Origin: Deltaproteobacteria bacterium | GTDB taxonomy: Bacteria; Desulfobacterota; Binatia; UTPRO1 | Length of the DNA stretch: 64,000 nt | Assembly: GCA_016200545.1 (NCBI GenBank) | Contig: JACQEO010000004.1 | Location: 26,800 to 90,799 of the forward strand | Direction of reading: 5' to 3' | Shown here: positions 40,059-49,766 of the stretch, piece after piece | How positions within the stretch are numbered: the first letter of the stretch is position 1 | Layout: the number at the start of each line of letters is the position of its first letter | Translations under genes and position numbers: made by a program | Notes under the pieces: generated by a model | Database searches by the model: none | Told to the model about the DNA's origin: nothing | The model's input: only the letters and a program-made list of their open reading frames with translations

Positions 40059-42647
40059 GTGCGGCGCCGCCCCCGGCGCCGCCATACCCATCGAGGATCC
40101 ATTCAGCCGGGCATCGCTCGCCCGGCGGGAAGGAATGCGGCGGTGGGGGATCGCGTGCCGGTGGGGTCGTTGGTCCTGCTGCCGCTCACGGCGGGCGTCC
40201 TCGCTGGCGGCGGGCTCGTCACCGACGGGCACGTCGCGACGTCGGTCGCCGCCCTCGTCACCGCGCTCGTGCTCGCAGCCGCGGGGTGTGTCGCGGCGGA
40301 TCGTCACACCCGACTCGTGCTGCTCGCGCTCGTGTGCGGTGGAGCGATCGGCGCGGCACGCGCGTGGGTCGCCTGCGCGCCGCTGCCCCGCGACCACATC
40401 GCATGGCAGGTGGGCCCGACGCCGATCGCGATCGAGGGGACCGTCGTTGCGAGCGCTCACGTCGGGACGGCGCTCCGCCTCAGACTCCACGTCGAGCGCT
40501 ATCGTAGCGCCAGCGGCCGCGGTCCCACGCGCGGCGCCGTCGGGCTGACGATCGCACATCCGACGCGCGACTGGCTTCCGGGTACGCAGCTGCGCGCCGT
40601 CGGCCGCCTGCATCGTCCGCGCGACTTCGGCAACCCCGGCGAGTACGACACGCGGCGGACGCTCGCACGCCAGGGCATCTACGCGACGATGTTCCTCTGG
40701 GACGAGCGCGGCCTCACGACGCTCGACACGCTACCGCGCGATCTCGCATCGAGGCTGCGTATGCGCCTCGCTGCCCCGCTCGCGCGCGTCCGAAGTGCCC
40801 TCGGTGCCTCGATCGACGCCAGCGCCGACGAACCCGCCCGCGGGTTCTTGCGTGCAGTACTGATCGGCGAGGGTCGCGCGCTCACCGATGACGCGCGCCG
40901 TGCGCTGGCACGCACCGGCCTGTCGCACGTGGCGTGTGTCGCGGGGTTCCATCTCGCCGTCGTCACGGCCGCCGCCGTCCTCGGTGTCCGTTGGCTGCTC
41001 CTCCGTTCGGAGCACGTCACGCTGTCGTGGAACGTCGCGAAGATCGCGGCGCTCGCCGGAGTGCCGATGGTCGCGGTGTACGCGGCGCTCGCCGGCGGGT
41101 CGATTTCGGCGTCGCGTTCACACCTCATGTACGTGGCGCTCCTCACGGCGGTGCTGGCGGACCGTCGCACCGACGGCATACGCAGTCTCGCCGCAGCGGC
41201 CCTCGTGCTCGCGCTCGCGGTCCCCGACGTCGTCGCCGACATCTCGTTCGAGCTCTCCTTCGCGTCCGTGGCGGCGCTGATCCTCACCGCGACGGCGCCG
41301 CGCACCCGACCCGCATCGACACGCTGGCAGCGCGTGGCGGCGATCGCGATCGCCTCGCTGCGCGTTTCGTGTGCCGCCGGCGCGGCAACGGCGCCGCTGA
41401 CGGCGTGGCATTTCCAGCAAGTGTCGTTCATCGGGCCGCTGGCGAATCTGCTCACGCTTCCCCTCCTCGGACCGGCGACGCTCTTGCCCGGACTCGCGGC
41501 GCTACCGCTGCTGCCGGTGGCGCCGCTCGTCGCCGGGCTGCTGCTGCGCGCCGCGGCGCTCGCCGCCACGACCGGTCTCGCGCTCGCCGCGGCGCTCGCC
41601 GCCGTCCCCGGCGCGGCGTTGGAGACGCCGATGCCGACGCTCCTCGAGGTCGCCGCGGGCTACGCGGTGCTCGCGCTGCCGATCGCGTGGCGGCGGCTCG
41701 GGCCGCGGCGTCGCGCCGTCGCCGTCGCGGTGCTCGCGGCGCTCACGGCGGCCGACGCGGCCTACTGGACGTGGGAGCGCTGTCTCGACCCGCGGCTGCG
41801 CGTCACGTTTCTCTCCGTCGGGCAGGGCGACGCCGCCGTCGTCGAGCTGCCGCACGGCGGCGGCACGGTCGTGATCGACGGCGGCGGCATGCCGGGGGGC
41901 TTCGACACCGGCGAGCGACTGATCGCGCCGTTTTTGCGCTCGCGGAAGATCATGCGCCTCGACGCGCTCGCGCTCTCGCACCCGCAGCTCGATCACTACG
42001 GCGGCCTCGCCTACCTCGCGGAGCACTTCGCGCCGCGCGAATTCTGGTCGAATGGTCGCACCGCCGACGTGCCCGGCTTCGCGCGCCTGACGCATGCCCT
42101 CGATGCCGCCGGCACGCGACGCGTGGTCCTGCGTCGCGGCATGTGTGCGCGCGAGCGCGGCGGCGCGCGCATCGACGCCGTCCATCCGGTGGTGCCCGAT
42201 GACGAGGATCTGAACGACGGCTCGCTCGTGTTGCACGTCGCATACGGTGCGGCGAGCGTGCTCTTCACCGGCGACGTCGAGCGCCCGGGCGAGCTCGAGA
42301 TGCTCGCCGCCACGCCGGAGGTCGGGAGTGCCGTCCTCAAAGTCGCGCATCACGGCAGCGCGACGTCGACGGCGCCGCCTTTCCTCGACGCGGTGGCGCC
42401 GCGGCTCGCCGTGATCTCCGACGGCGCCGACAACCGCTTCGGCTTCCCTGCTCCCGTCGTGCTGCAACGGCTGCGCGAAGCGGGCGTCGACGTGTGGCGC
42501 ACCGACGAGGACGGCGCCGTGCGCGTCGTCTCCGACGGCGTCCGCCTCGTCGTCAGCGCGCCGTGCGGCACGCGGCCGTCACGTGTGCTCGGGCTCACGC
42601 GCGCTGCCGCGTCGGCGCGATTTGAATTCCCGACATCCCTTTGGTAG
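40059..42647 (+). CDS. comEC: ComEC/Rec2 DNA-uptake channel protein
   Basis: Inner-membrane channel for single-stranded DNA import in natural competence, 862 residues. GTG start, with TTAGGAGG about 11 bases upstream. N-terminal helices and a DUF4131-like soluble part (residues ~20-240), the competence core with RGFLRAVLIGEGRALTDDARRALARTGLSHVACVAGFH (written over two motifs: DDARRALARTGLSH and VACVAGFHL), ~10 TM helices to ~550, and a C-terminal metallo-beta-lactamase-like domain (TFLSVGQGDAAVVELPHGG; LSHPQLDHYGG; KVAHHGSATS). The metal motif HxHxDH reads HPQLDH, so the second His is Gln. No other com genes are in the window. Confidence 0.93.
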   Translation: MRRRPRRRHTHRGSIQPGIARPAGRNAAVGDRVPVGSLVLLPLTAGVLAGGGLVTDGHVATSVAALVTALVLAAAGCVAADRHTRLVLLALVCGGAIGAARAWVACAPLPRDHIAWQVGPTPIAIEGTVVASAHVGTALRLRLHVERYRSASGRGPTRGAVGLTIAHPTRDWLPGTQLRAVGRLHRPRDFGNPGEYDTRRTLARQGIYATMFLWDERGLTTLDTLPRDLASRLRMRLAAPLARVRSALGASIDASADEPARGFLRAVLIGEGRALTDDARRALARTGLSHVACVAGFHLAVVTAAAVLGVRWLLLRSEHVTLSWNVAKIAALAGVPMVAVYAALAGGSISASRSHLMYVALLTAVLADRRTDGIRSLAAAALVLALAVPDVVADISFELSFASVAALILTATAPRTRPASTRWQRVAAIAIASLRVSCAAGAATAPLTAWHFQQVSFIGPLANLLTLPLLGPATLLPGLAALPLLPVAPLVAGLLLRAAALAATTGLALAAALAAVPGAALETPMPTLLEVAAGYAVLALPIAWRRLGPRRRAVAVAVLAALTAADAAYWTWERCLDPRLRVTFLSVGQGDAAVVELPHGGGTVVIDGGGMPGGFDTGERLIAPFLRSRKIMRLDALALSHPQLDHYGGLAYLAEHFAPREFWSNGRTADVPGFARLTHALDAAGTRRVVLRRGMCARERGGARIDAVHPVVPDDEDLNDGSLVLHVAYGAASVLFTGDVERPGELEMLAATPEVGSAVLKVAHHGSATSTAPPFLDAVAPRLAVISDGADNRFGFPAPVVLQRLREAGVDVWRTDEDGAVRVVSDGVRLVVSAPCGTRPSRVLGLTRAAASARFEFPTSLW

Positions 42648-42673
42648 CTCTGCACGATTCCGAAAGTCGCTGG

Positions 42674-43984
42674 ATGAAAGCCCTCGGGGGAGTCAAAGGA
42701 TTCCATGACATCGTCCCACCGGAGAGCGAGCGGTTCACGGCCCTCGAAGACCGTCTGCGCGGCGTCCTGAGATCCTACAACTACGACGAGATCCGCGTTC
42801 CGATCGCGGAGCGTACGGAGCTCTTCGCGCGCTCGCTCGGGGAGACGACCGACATCGTCGAAAAAGAGATGTACACCTTCGATGATCGCGACGGCACCTC
42901 GCTCACCTTGCGGCCCGAAGGGACGGCATCGGTGGTGCGCGCGGCAATCGCGGCCGGGCTCGCGCAGCGCGAGCGTGTCGCCAAACTCTACTACACGGGC
43001 CCGATGTTTCGGCGCGAGCGCCCGCAACGCGGGCGCTCGCGCCAGTTCCATCAGATCGGCGCCGAGCTGATCGGACGCGACGACGCCATGGCCGACGCCG
43101 AGACGGTGGTCCTCTTCGCCGACTGTCTGACTGCGGCTGGTGTCTCGACGGCGCACATCGTCCTCAACTCGCTCGGCGACGCCGCCTGCCGCCCCGCGTA
43201 CCGCGCCGCGCTCACCGCGTACGGCGAGGCGCACGTGGCGGAGCTCTGCGCCAACTGCCGCCAGCGGCTGACGCGCAATCCGCTCCGCCTCCTCGACTGC
43301 AAAGAAGAAGGCTGCCGGCGCGTCATGGCCGATGCGCCGCGGGTCACCGACCACCTCTGTGACGCCTGTCGCGCACACTTCGACGAGGTGAAGCGTCTGC
43401 TCGCCGCCGCCGACATTGCCTTCAGCGAAGACCCCCGCCTCGTCCGCGGCCTCGACTACTACGTGCGCACCGCGTTCGAAGCGCTGGCGCCGAACCTGGG
43501 CGCGCAGAACGCCGTCGGCGGCGGCGGGCGCTACGACGGCCTCGTCGAGGCGCTCGGCGGACCGCCGCTCGCCGGCGTCGGCTTCGCCCTCGGCGTCGAG
43601 CGTCTGCTGCTCGCCGGCGAAGCGAGCACCGTGGACACGAGTCCGCAGGTCTCCGTCATTCCACTCGCCGCGGCGGCGACGCTCGCCGCGTTGCAGATGG
43701 CACGCCGCCTGCGCCTCGCCGGCGTACGCACGGAGCTCGAGTCGAGCGGCCGGAGCGTGAAGAGCGCCATGCGACGCGCCGACAAGCTCGGGGCGCGCTT
43801 CGCGATCCTCGTCGGCGACGACGAGCTCGCGGCCGGACGCGCCACGGTGCGGGATCTACGCGCGCAGCGCGATCACCGCCTCGTGCTCGCCATCGACGCC
43901 GCCGGCGCGGCCCTCATGGATGGACTGCATGCGATCGCCGCGAGCGCGCCGCCGGTCGGGGCGGGAGGAGCCGCCGGTGGCTGA
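42674..43984 (+). CDS. hisS: Histidyl-tRNA synthetase
   Basis: Class II synthetase charging tRNA-His, 436 residues. The ATG at 42674 starts the family opening LGGVKGFHDIVPPES. Motif 1 region and SLTLRPEGTASVVRA, motif 2 FRRERPQRGRSRQFHQIGAE, the histidine-specific RGLDYYVRTAFE and motif 3 GVGFALGVERLLL are intact. The C-terminal anticodon-binding domain (VIPLAAAATLAALQMARRLR) follows. Its last codons overlap the aspS start, so the two synthetases form an operon, as in many bacteria. Confidence 0.96.
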   Translation: MKALGGVKGFHDIVPPESERFTALEDRLRGVLRSYNYDEIRVPIAERTELFARSLGETTDIVEKEMYTFDDRDGTSLTLRPEGTASVVRAAIAAGLAQRERVAKLYYTGPMFRRERPQRGRSRQFHQIGAELIGRDDAMADAETVVLFADCLTAAGVSTAHIVLNSLGDAACRPAYRAALTAYGEAHVAELCANCRQRLTRNPLRLLDCKEEGCRRVMADAPRVTDHLCDACRAHFDEVKRLLAAADIAFSEDPRLVRGLDYYVRTAFEALAPNLGAQNAVGGGGRYDGLVEALGGPPLAGVGFALGVERLLLAGEASTVDTSPQVSVIPLAAAATLAALQMARRLRLAGVRTELESSGRSVKSAMRRADKLGARFAILVGDDELAAGRATVRDLRAQRDHRLVLAIDAAGAALMDGLHAIAASAPPVGAGGAAGG

Positions 43985-45764
43985 GGCGCTCGATACGCTC
44001 GGAGAGTGGTCGCGCAGCGACTACGCCGGCGATCTCCGGCCCGCGGACGCCGGGCGCGACGTCACCGTCATGGGATGGGTGCACGGCCGGCGCGACCATG
44101 GCGGCGTCATCTTCCTCGACGTGCGCGACCGCAGCGGCCTGGTGCAGGTCGTGCTCGACCCCGAGCGTAGCGCCGCGGCCCACGCGCGCGGCGCCGACGT
44201 CCGGCTCGAGTACGTGGTCGCGGTTGGCGGACGCGTCGTGCCGCGCTCACAAGAGACCGTCAATGCCGAGTTGCCGACGGGTGCGATCGAGATCGTCGGC
44301 CGCGAGCTGCGCGTCCTGAACAGCGCGCGTCCGAGCCCGTTTCCGATCGAAGATGCGATCGAGATCGCGGAGAACGTCCGCCTGCGCCACCGCTACGTCG
44401 ACCTGCGGCGCCCGCGCATGGTCCGCAACCTCTGGCTGCGGCATCGCCTCGCGGCGCGCACGCGCGCCTACCTCAACGCCGCCGGCTTCCTCGAGATCGA
44501 GACGCCGGTCCTGACGCGCAGCACGCCGGAGGGCGCACGTGACTACCTGGTGCCGAGCCGCGTGCATCCGGGCAGCTTCTACGCGCTGCCGCAGTCACCG
44601 CAGCTCTTCAAGCAGCTGCTGATGGTCGCCGGGGTGGATCGCTACTACCAAATCGCGCGCTGCTTCCGTGACGAAGACTCGCGCGCCGATCGCCAACCGG
44701 AGTTCACGCAGATCGACCTCGAGACGTCGTTCATGAGCCGGGCCGCCATCATGCCGCTCATCGAGGGCCTGGTCGCAGCGTTGTGCGCGGAAGCCGGCGC
44801 CGCCGTGCCGGCGTCGCCGTTGCCGGTACTGAGCTACCACGAGGCGATCGCGCGCTTCGGGACCGATCGTCCCGACACGCGCTTCGGTCTCGAGCTCGTC
44901 GACTGCACGCAGATCTTCGCAGGCTCGGCGTTCAAGGTGTTCGCCGGGGCGCTCGCCGGCGGCGGCGTGGTGAAGGCGCTCGTCGTGCGCGACGGCGCGA
45001 TGCTGTCGCGCAAAGACCTCGACGACCTCACTGCGTTCGTCGCGATCTACGGCGCCAAGGGCCTCGCCTGGATCCGCGTGGGCGCCGACGGCTGGCAGTC
45101 GCCGATCGTCAAGTTCTTCTCCGACCTCGAGCGTGCGCGCTTGACCGCCGCCGCCGGGCTCGCACCCGGGAACGTCGTGCTCTTCGTCGCCGACCGTCCG
45201 CGCGTCGTCCACGACGCGCTCGCGAACCTCCGCTTGCAGCTCGGCGCCAAACTCGGCGTCATCGACGAATCGGCACGCAGTCTCCTCTGGGTCACCGACT
45301 TCCCGCTCCTCGAATACGACGAGGAGGGTCGCCGACACGTCGCCGTGCACCACCCGTTCACCGCGCCGCTCGAGGAAGACCTGGCGCTCCTCGAGCGCGA
45401 TCCGCTCGCGGTGCGCGCCCAGGCGTACGATCTCGTCCTCAACGGTACGGAGATCGGCGGGGGCAGCATCCGCATCCATCAATCAGCGGTGCAGGAGCGT
45501 GTGTTCGCGGCGCTCGGCATCGGACCCGAAGAGGGGCAAGCGAAGTTCGGCTTCCTCCTCGAGGCGCTCGCCGCCGGCGCGCCGCCGCACGGGGGCTTCG
45601 CCTTCGGCTTCGACCGCCTTGTCATGCTCTTCGCGGGTGAGGAGTCGATCCGCGAGGTGATCGCGTTTCCGAAGACGCAGAAGGCTTTCGATCTCATGAC
45701 CGAGGCGCCGAGCCCGGTCGAGGCGCGGCAGCTCCGCGAGCTCGGCATCAAGCTCGGTCGCTGA
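43977..45764 (+). CDS. aspS: Aspartyl-tRNA synthetase
   Basis: Class IIb synthetase, 595 residues from the GTG at 43977, chosen for the GGGAGGAG ribosome site six bases upstream; a longer frame from 43920 lies within hisS. OB-fold anticodon domain (VTVMGWVHGRRDHGGVIFLDVRDRSG), motif 2 RCFRDEDSRADRQPEFTQIDLE, flipping-loop/active-site QSPQLFKQLLM, the bacterial GAD insertion domain (~290-420) and motif 3 GFAFGFDRLVMLF. The sequence alone does not settle whether it is discriminating or Asp/Asn non-discriminating; no GatCAB genes are in view. Confidence 0.96.
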   Translation: MAEALDTLGEWSRSDYAGDLRPADAGRDVTVMGWVHGRRDHGGVIFLDVRDRSGLVQVVLDPERSAAAHARGADVRLEYVVAVGGRVVPRSQETVNAELPTGAIEIVGRELRVLNSARPSPFPIEDAIEIAENVRLRHRYVDLRRPRMVRNLWLRHRLAARTRAYLNAAGFLEIETPVLTRSTPEGARDYLVPSRVHPGSFYALPQSPQLFKQLLMVAGVDRYYQIARCFRDEDSRADRQPEFTQIDLETSFMSRAAIMPLIEGLVAALCAEAGAAVPASPLPVLSYHEAIARFGTDRPDTRFGLELVDCTQIFAGSAFKVFAGALAGGGVVKALVVRDGAMLSRKDLDDLTAFVAIYGAKGLAWIRVGADGWQSPIVKFFSDLERARLTAAAGLAPGNVVLFVADRPRVVHDALANLRLQLGAKLGVIDESARSLLWVTDFPLLEYDEEGRRHVAVHHPFTAPLEEDLALLERDPLAVRAQAYDLVLNGTEIGGGSIRIHQSAVQERVFAALGIGPEEGQAKFGFLLEALAAGAPPHGGFAFGFDRLVMLFAGEESIREVIAFPKTQKAFDLMTEAPSPVEARQLRELGIKLGR

Positions 45765-45777
45765 AGGGGAGGAATGC

Positions 45778-46467
45778 ATGGCGGTGCGGCGAGCGTCAGG
45801 GCTGATCCGAGGAATGGCACTCATGGCATTGGCGCTCGCGAGCGCGTGCAATCCGGCGCCGAAGAACGTCACCGTCCGCCGCCTGCAAGCGCTGCCACCG
45901 GGCTCGATCCGCCGCATCGCGGTGCTGCCGTTCACCGAGGCTGCACTGGTACCGCGGCCGGCGGTGCCGGGACAGGAGCCGCTGGCCGAGCCGCCCGGTG
46001 AGACGGTCACGCGGGCGATGACCGAGGCGATGGTCCGACTTCCGCAGTGGCAGATCACCGATCCGCTGGTCGTCGGCGAAGCCTTCCGCCGCCTCTATGG
46101 CGAAGTGCGCGCGCCGACGCCGGAGGAGGCGCGCGCCGTCGGCAAGCTCCTCGCGGTCGACGCGGTCGTGCGCGGGCAGGTGACGGCGTTCGAGGATCGC
46201 GTCGGCACCGAGATCGCCGCCGAGCGTCCGGCGCGCGTCGACTTCGCCGTCGAGCTGATCCGCATGCCGTCGGAGGACGCCGTCTGGCAGGGCGAGTTCG
46301 ACGAGCAGCAGCAGGCGCTCTCGGACAATTTCTGGAACATCGGCGGCTTCCTCCACGCCGGCGGCAAATGGGTGCGAGCTCGCGAGCTCGCCGCCCTCGG
46401 CGCCGAGCAGGTCGCCGCCCGCCTCCACGACGCGCTCTTCGGCGGCGACCCCGGCCCCACACACTGA
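45778..46467 (+). CDS. Lipoprotein, CsgG/LpoB-like fold
   Basis: 229 residues with a lipobox LASAC (cleavage before Cys24). The mature part begins with RRIAVLPF, a first strand common to CsgG/DUF799/LpoB-type proteins, followed by a helix-strand order (MTEAMVRLPQWQITDP, AVGKLLAVDAVVRGQVTAFEDR, VDFAVELIRMPSEDAVW) typical of that fold. It is probably anchored in the outer or inner membrane. It starts 13 bp after aspS and is likely co-transcribed. Specific function unknown. Confidence 0.75.
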   Translation: MAVRRASGLIRGMALMALALASACNPAPKNVTVRRLQALPPGSIRRIAVLPFTEAALVPRPAVPGQEPLAEPPGETVTRAMTEAMVRLPQWQITDPLVVGEAFRRLYGEVRAPTPEEARAVGKLLAVDAVVRGQVTAFEDRVGTEIAAERPARVDFAVELIRMPSEDAVWQGEFDEQQQALSDNFWNIGGFLHAGGKWVRARELAALGAEQVAARLHDALFGGDPGPTH

Positions 46468-46474
46468 CCTCATA

Positions 46475-46635
46475 GATTTCGCCCCCGCGGCGCTGCGCGC
46501 CGCGGTGGGCGTCGCCACCGGGAGTGAATCCCGGTGGCTCCCGCATGGCGCGAGCCGAGGCGGTGGTGAAGAGGAGGCACGCGAGTTCACTTTGCGCGCC
46601 GACGCCCATCGCGAGCGGAGCGAGCGGGGGCGAAA
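46475..46635. repeat. Inverted pair of GTGAA hairpin repeats (copies D and E) with terminal inverted repeats
   Basis: 161-bp unit bounded by GATTTCGCCCCCGC and its exact complement. The left half is copy D (hairpin GCCACCGGGA-GTGAA-TCCCGGTGGC, 46514-46538); the right half is copy E reading outward on the minus strand (hairpin 46576-46600, loop GTGAA on minus, imperfect stem with one G-T). It fills the convergent gap between the lipoprotein and ald. The arrangement resembles a BIME or a MITE. Confidence 0.8.
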
Positions 46636-46651
46636 TCAACAACCGCGAAAT

Positions 46652-47728
46652 TTATCCCCACGCGGCGGCGACGCCGGGATGGACGATCGCGCCGCCGACG
46701 ACGTTCACGCCGCGGTGGAGCGCTGGGTCTGCGGCGATCGCGCCCTCGAAGCCGCGGTCGGCGAGGGCGAGCGCGTAGGAGAGCGTCGCGTTGGTGAGGG
46801 CGTAGGTGGCGGTGTGCGGCACGGCGGCGGGCATGTTCGTCACGCAGTAGTGGACGACGCCCTCCGCGACGTAGATCGGGTCGCGGTGCGAGGTCGGCCG
46901 CGAGGTCTCGGCGCAGCCGCCCTGGTCGATCGAGACGTCGACGAGTGCCGAGCCCGGTCGCATGCCGGCGACGAGCGCGCGCGTGAGGAGCTTGGGCGCT
47001 TTGGCGCCGGGGATCAGCACGGTGCCGATGACGAGGTCCGCGCTGCGCACCTCCTCCTCGACGTTGGCGCGGTTCGACATCACCGTCGTGACGTGGCCGC
47101 CGAGGATGTCGTGCACGTAGCGCAGCTTCGCCGGCTGCACGTCGAGGATGCTGACGTGCGCGCCGACGCCGACCGCGACCTGGCAGGCGCTGGTGCCGGC
47201 GATACCGGCGCCGAGGATGACGACCTTCGCCGGCCGCACGCCGGCGACGCCGGAGAGCAGGATGCCGCGGCCGCCGTTGGTCGCCTGCAGGCACCAGGAG
47301 CCCGCCTGTACGGCGAGCCGCCCCGCGACCTCGCTCATCGGCGACAGCAGCGGCAGCGAGCCGTCGTCGAGCTGCAGGGTCTCGTAAGCGAGGGCGCGCA
47401 CGCGGCGCTCGACGAGCGCGCGCGTCAAGGTCTCGTTGGCGGCGAGGTGGAGATAGGTGAAGAGGACGAGGTCCGGACGGAGGTGCCGAAACTCCTCCGC
47501 GATCGGCTCCTTCACCTTGAGGACGAGCGCGGCGCTCCATGCTTCGCCAGCGTCGCCGAGGCGGGCACCGACAGCGGTGTAGGGCGCGTCGTCGATGCTG
47601 CTGCCGCGTCCCGCGCCGCGCTCGACGATCACCTCGTGACCGTGCGCGACGAGTGCGGCCACGCCGCTCGGCGTGAGTGCGACGCGGTTCTCATCGGCCT
47701 TGATTTCCTTGGGGACACCGACGCGCAC
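46652..47728 (-). CDS. ald: Alanine dehydrogenase
   Basis: NAD-dependent interconversion of alanine with pyruvate and ammonia; 358 residues, slightly short of the usual ~370. RVGVPKEIKADENRVALTP, the catalytic region VKVKEP-like LKVKEPIAEEF, Rossmann motif VILGAGIAGTSACQVAVG and the C-terminal DQGGCAETSRPTSH are all present. GTG start. It is divergent from folD and the glycine cleavage operon, consistent with a shared role in amino acid nitrogen handling. Confidence 0.93.
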   Translation of the reverse strand: MRVGVPKEIKADENRVALTPSGVAALVAHGHEVIVERGAGRGSSIDDAPYTAVGARLGDAGEAWSAALVLKVKEPIAEEFRHLRPDLVLFTYLHLAANETLTRALVERRVRALAYETLQLDDGSLPLLSPMSEVAGRLAVQAGSWCLQATNGGRGILLSGVAGVRPAKVVILGAGIAGTSACQVAVGVGAHVSILDVQPAKLRYVHDILGGHVTTVMSNRANVEEEVRSADLVIGTVLIPGAKAPKLLTRALVAGMRPGSALVDVSIDQGGCAETSRPTSHRDPIYVAEGVVHYCVTNMPAAVPHTATYALTNATLSYALALADRGFEGAIAADPALHRGVNVVGGAIVHPGVAAAWG

Positions 47729-47755
47729 GCGCGCATGTTACGTACAATCCGCAGC

Positions 47756-47783
47756 TTTACAAAGACGCGATGCCGCATATAGA
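47756..47783 (+). promoter_or_regulatory. Probable promoter of the folD-gcv operon
   Basis: TTTACA (47756-47761), 16-bp spacer, TATAGA (47778-47783), 26 bases before the folD ATG. No glycine-riboswitch-like fold is visible in the short leader. Confidence 0.5.
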
Positions 47784-47809
47784 GAGACGCCTTCCGGACG
47801 ACGGCGCGC

Positions 47810-48661
47810 ATGGGTGAGATTTTGGATGGCAAGGCAGTGGCGGAGCGCGTACGCGCCGAGGTCGGCGGGCGCGTGGCGGCGCTCGCAGAGCGCGGGATCG
47901 TTCCCGGTCTCGCGACGGTGCTCGTCGGCGACGATCCGGCGTCGCGTGTCTACGTCGGCTCCAAGGAGAAGGGCTGCGCCGCGCTCGGCATGCGTTCGTT
48001 CGGTCACCGCATTGCCGCCGACGTCACGACGGCCGAGCTCGTGGCGTTGGTCGAAGAGCTGAACGCGCGGCCGGAGGTTCACGGCATCCTGGTGCAATTG
48101 CCGCTGCCGGCGCCGATCGACGCGGACGCGGTCATTCAGGCGATCGCACCCGCGAAGGACGTCGACGGGCTGACGGTCGTGAGCCAGGGCCGCCTGCTCG
48201 CCGGCCGACCGGGTCTGCGGCCGTGCACACCGCTCGGCATCATGCGTCTCATCACCGAGACCGGCGTCCCGCTGCGCGGCGCGGGCGCGGTCGTCGTCGG
48301 TCGGAGCCTCCTCGTCGGTAAGCCGATTGCGCTCATGCTCCTCGAGCGGCACGCGACGGTCACGCTCTGCCACTCGCGGACGCGCGATCTCGGCGCCGTG
48401 GTGCGCGGCGGCGACGTCGTCGTCGCCGCCGTCGGGCGACCGGAGCTGGTGCGCGGCGAGTGGATCCGCGAGGGCGCGCTGGTGATCGACGTCGGCATCA
48501 ATCGTACCGCCGACGGCCGCCTGGTGGGGGACGTCGAGTTCGCGACGGCACGCACGCGCGCGGCGTGGATCACGCCGGTACCGGGCGGCGTCGGTCCGAT
48601 GACGGTGGCGATGCTGCTCGCGAACACCGCCGCCGCGGCCGGCGCGGGGATCGCGGCATGA
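47810..48661 (+). CDS. folD: Methylenetetrahydrofolate dehydrogenase / methenyl-THF cyclohydrolase
   Basis: Bifunctional FolD converts methylene-THF to formyl-THF; 283 residues, the normal length. [24 protein letters not shown] contains the catalytic Lys and Tyr; [27 protein letters not shown], and the NADP site [17 protein letters not shown] are typical; [14 protein letters not shown] closes the domain. It is first in an operon with the glycine cleavage genes and overlaps gcvT by ATGA, so methylene-THF made by glycine cleavage is directly processed by this enzyme. Confidence 0.96.
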   Translation: MGEILDGKAVAERVRAEVGGRVAALAERGIVPGLATVLVGDDPASRVYVGSKEKGCAALGMRSFGHRIAADVTTAELVALVEELNARPEVHGILVQLPLPAPIDADAVIQAIAPAKDVDGLTVVSQGRLLAGRPGLRPCTPLGIMRLITETGVPLRGAGAVVVGRSLLVGKPIALMLLERHATVTLCHSRTRDLGAVVRGGDVVVAAVGRPELVRGEWIREGALVIDVGINRTADGRLVGDVEFATARTRAAWITPVPGGVGPMTVAMLLANTAAAAGAGIAA

Positions 48662-49764
48662 GCGCCGGCGCGGCGCTCCGGCGCACGCCCCTCTGGGGGG
48701 CCCACCGCCGGCTCGGCGCGAAGCTCGTCGAGTTCGGCGGCTGGGAGATGCCGGTCTCCTACCGTGGCATCGTCGACGAGCATCGCGCCGTGCGTACCGC
48801 GGCGGGCCTCTTCGACGTCAGCCACATGGGCGAGATCGAGGTGAGTGGCAGCGAGGCCGGCGCCGTCTGCCAGACGCTCACCACCAACGACATCGGCCGT
48901 CTGGTCGACGGCCAGGTGCAGTACACACTCCTCTGCCGGCCGGACGGCGGCGTCGTCGACGACGTCACGCTCTACCGCCGTGGTCCGGAACGCTACTTCT
49001 TCTGCGTCAACGCCTCGAACGCCGCCAAAGACCTCGACTGGATCCGCGCCCACGCGCGCGGCGCGACAATCACCGACCGCAGCAACGCGACGGCGCTGCT
49101 GGCGCTGCAGGGACCGCGTGCGGCGGCCATCCTGGCGCGCCTGACGCCGGCGCCGCTCGCCGGGTTGCGCAGCTTTCGTTTTATCGATGACCGGGTCGCC
49201 GGCTACGCCACCCTGATCTCGCGCACGGGTTACACCGGCGAGGACGGCTTCGAGCTCTACGTCGCCGCCGCGGACGCGGAGCGGCTGTGGTCGGCGCTCC
49301 TCGACGCCGGTGGTGACGACGGGCTCGAGCCGATCGGCCTCGGTGCCCGCGACACGCTACGCTTGGAGGCGGCGCTGCCACTCTACGGCCACGAGCTCGA
49401 CGACACGACGACGCCGCTCGCGGCCGGGCTGGCGCGCTTCGTCGCCCTCGTCGGTGACGACTTCCTCGGTCGCGCGGCGTTGCTGGGCGAGCGCCAGGCC
49501 GGGAGCCCGCGACGTCTCGTCGGCCTCGAGCTGCGCGCGCCCGGCATCGCGCGGCAGGGCTATGCGGTGCTGGACGGGGGCGTCACGATCGGTCGCGTCA
49601 CCAGCGGCACGCACGCGCCGACGTTGGGTCGGGCGATCGCGCTCGCGTACGTCGAGCCGTCGCACGCGACGCCAGGTGCCGCGCTCGCGGTCGAGATCCG
49701 CGGCCGCGCCGTCGCCGTGGCGGTCGTGCCGACACCGTTCTACAAGCGTTCCCAGAGGAGGTGA
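48658..49764 (+). CDS. gcvT: Glycine cleavage system T protein (aminomethyltransferase)
   Basis: Transfers the aminomethyl carbon from lipoyl-H protein to THF, releasing ammonia; 368 residues. [35 protein letters not shown] (folate site), [31 protein letters not shown] and [15 protein letters not shown] are characteristic. Start at the ATG overlapping the folD stop. Second gene of the folD-gcv operon. Confidence 0.96.
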   Translation: MSAGAALRRTPLWGAHRRLGAKLVEFGGWEMPVSYRGIVDEHRAVRTAAGLFDVSHMGEIEVSGSEAGAVCQTLTTNDIGRLVDGQVQYTLLCRPDGGVVDDVTLYRRGPERYFFCVNASNAAKDLDWIRAHARGATITDRSNATALLALQGPRAAAILARLTPAPLAGLRSFRFIDDRVAGYATLISRTGYTGEDGFELYVAAADAERLWSALLDAGGDDGLEPIGLGARDTLRLEAALPLYGHELDDTTTPLAAGLARFVALVGDDFLGRAALLGERQAGSPRRLVGLELRAPGIARQGYAVLDGGVTIGRVTSGTHAPTLGRAIALAYVEPSHATPGAALAVEIRGRAVAVAVVPTPFYKRSQRR

Positions 49765-49766
49765 GC

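Noticed and set aside
47786..47809. Glycine riboswitch before folD-gcv
   Set aside because: The leader is only about 20 bases, too short for the aptamer.
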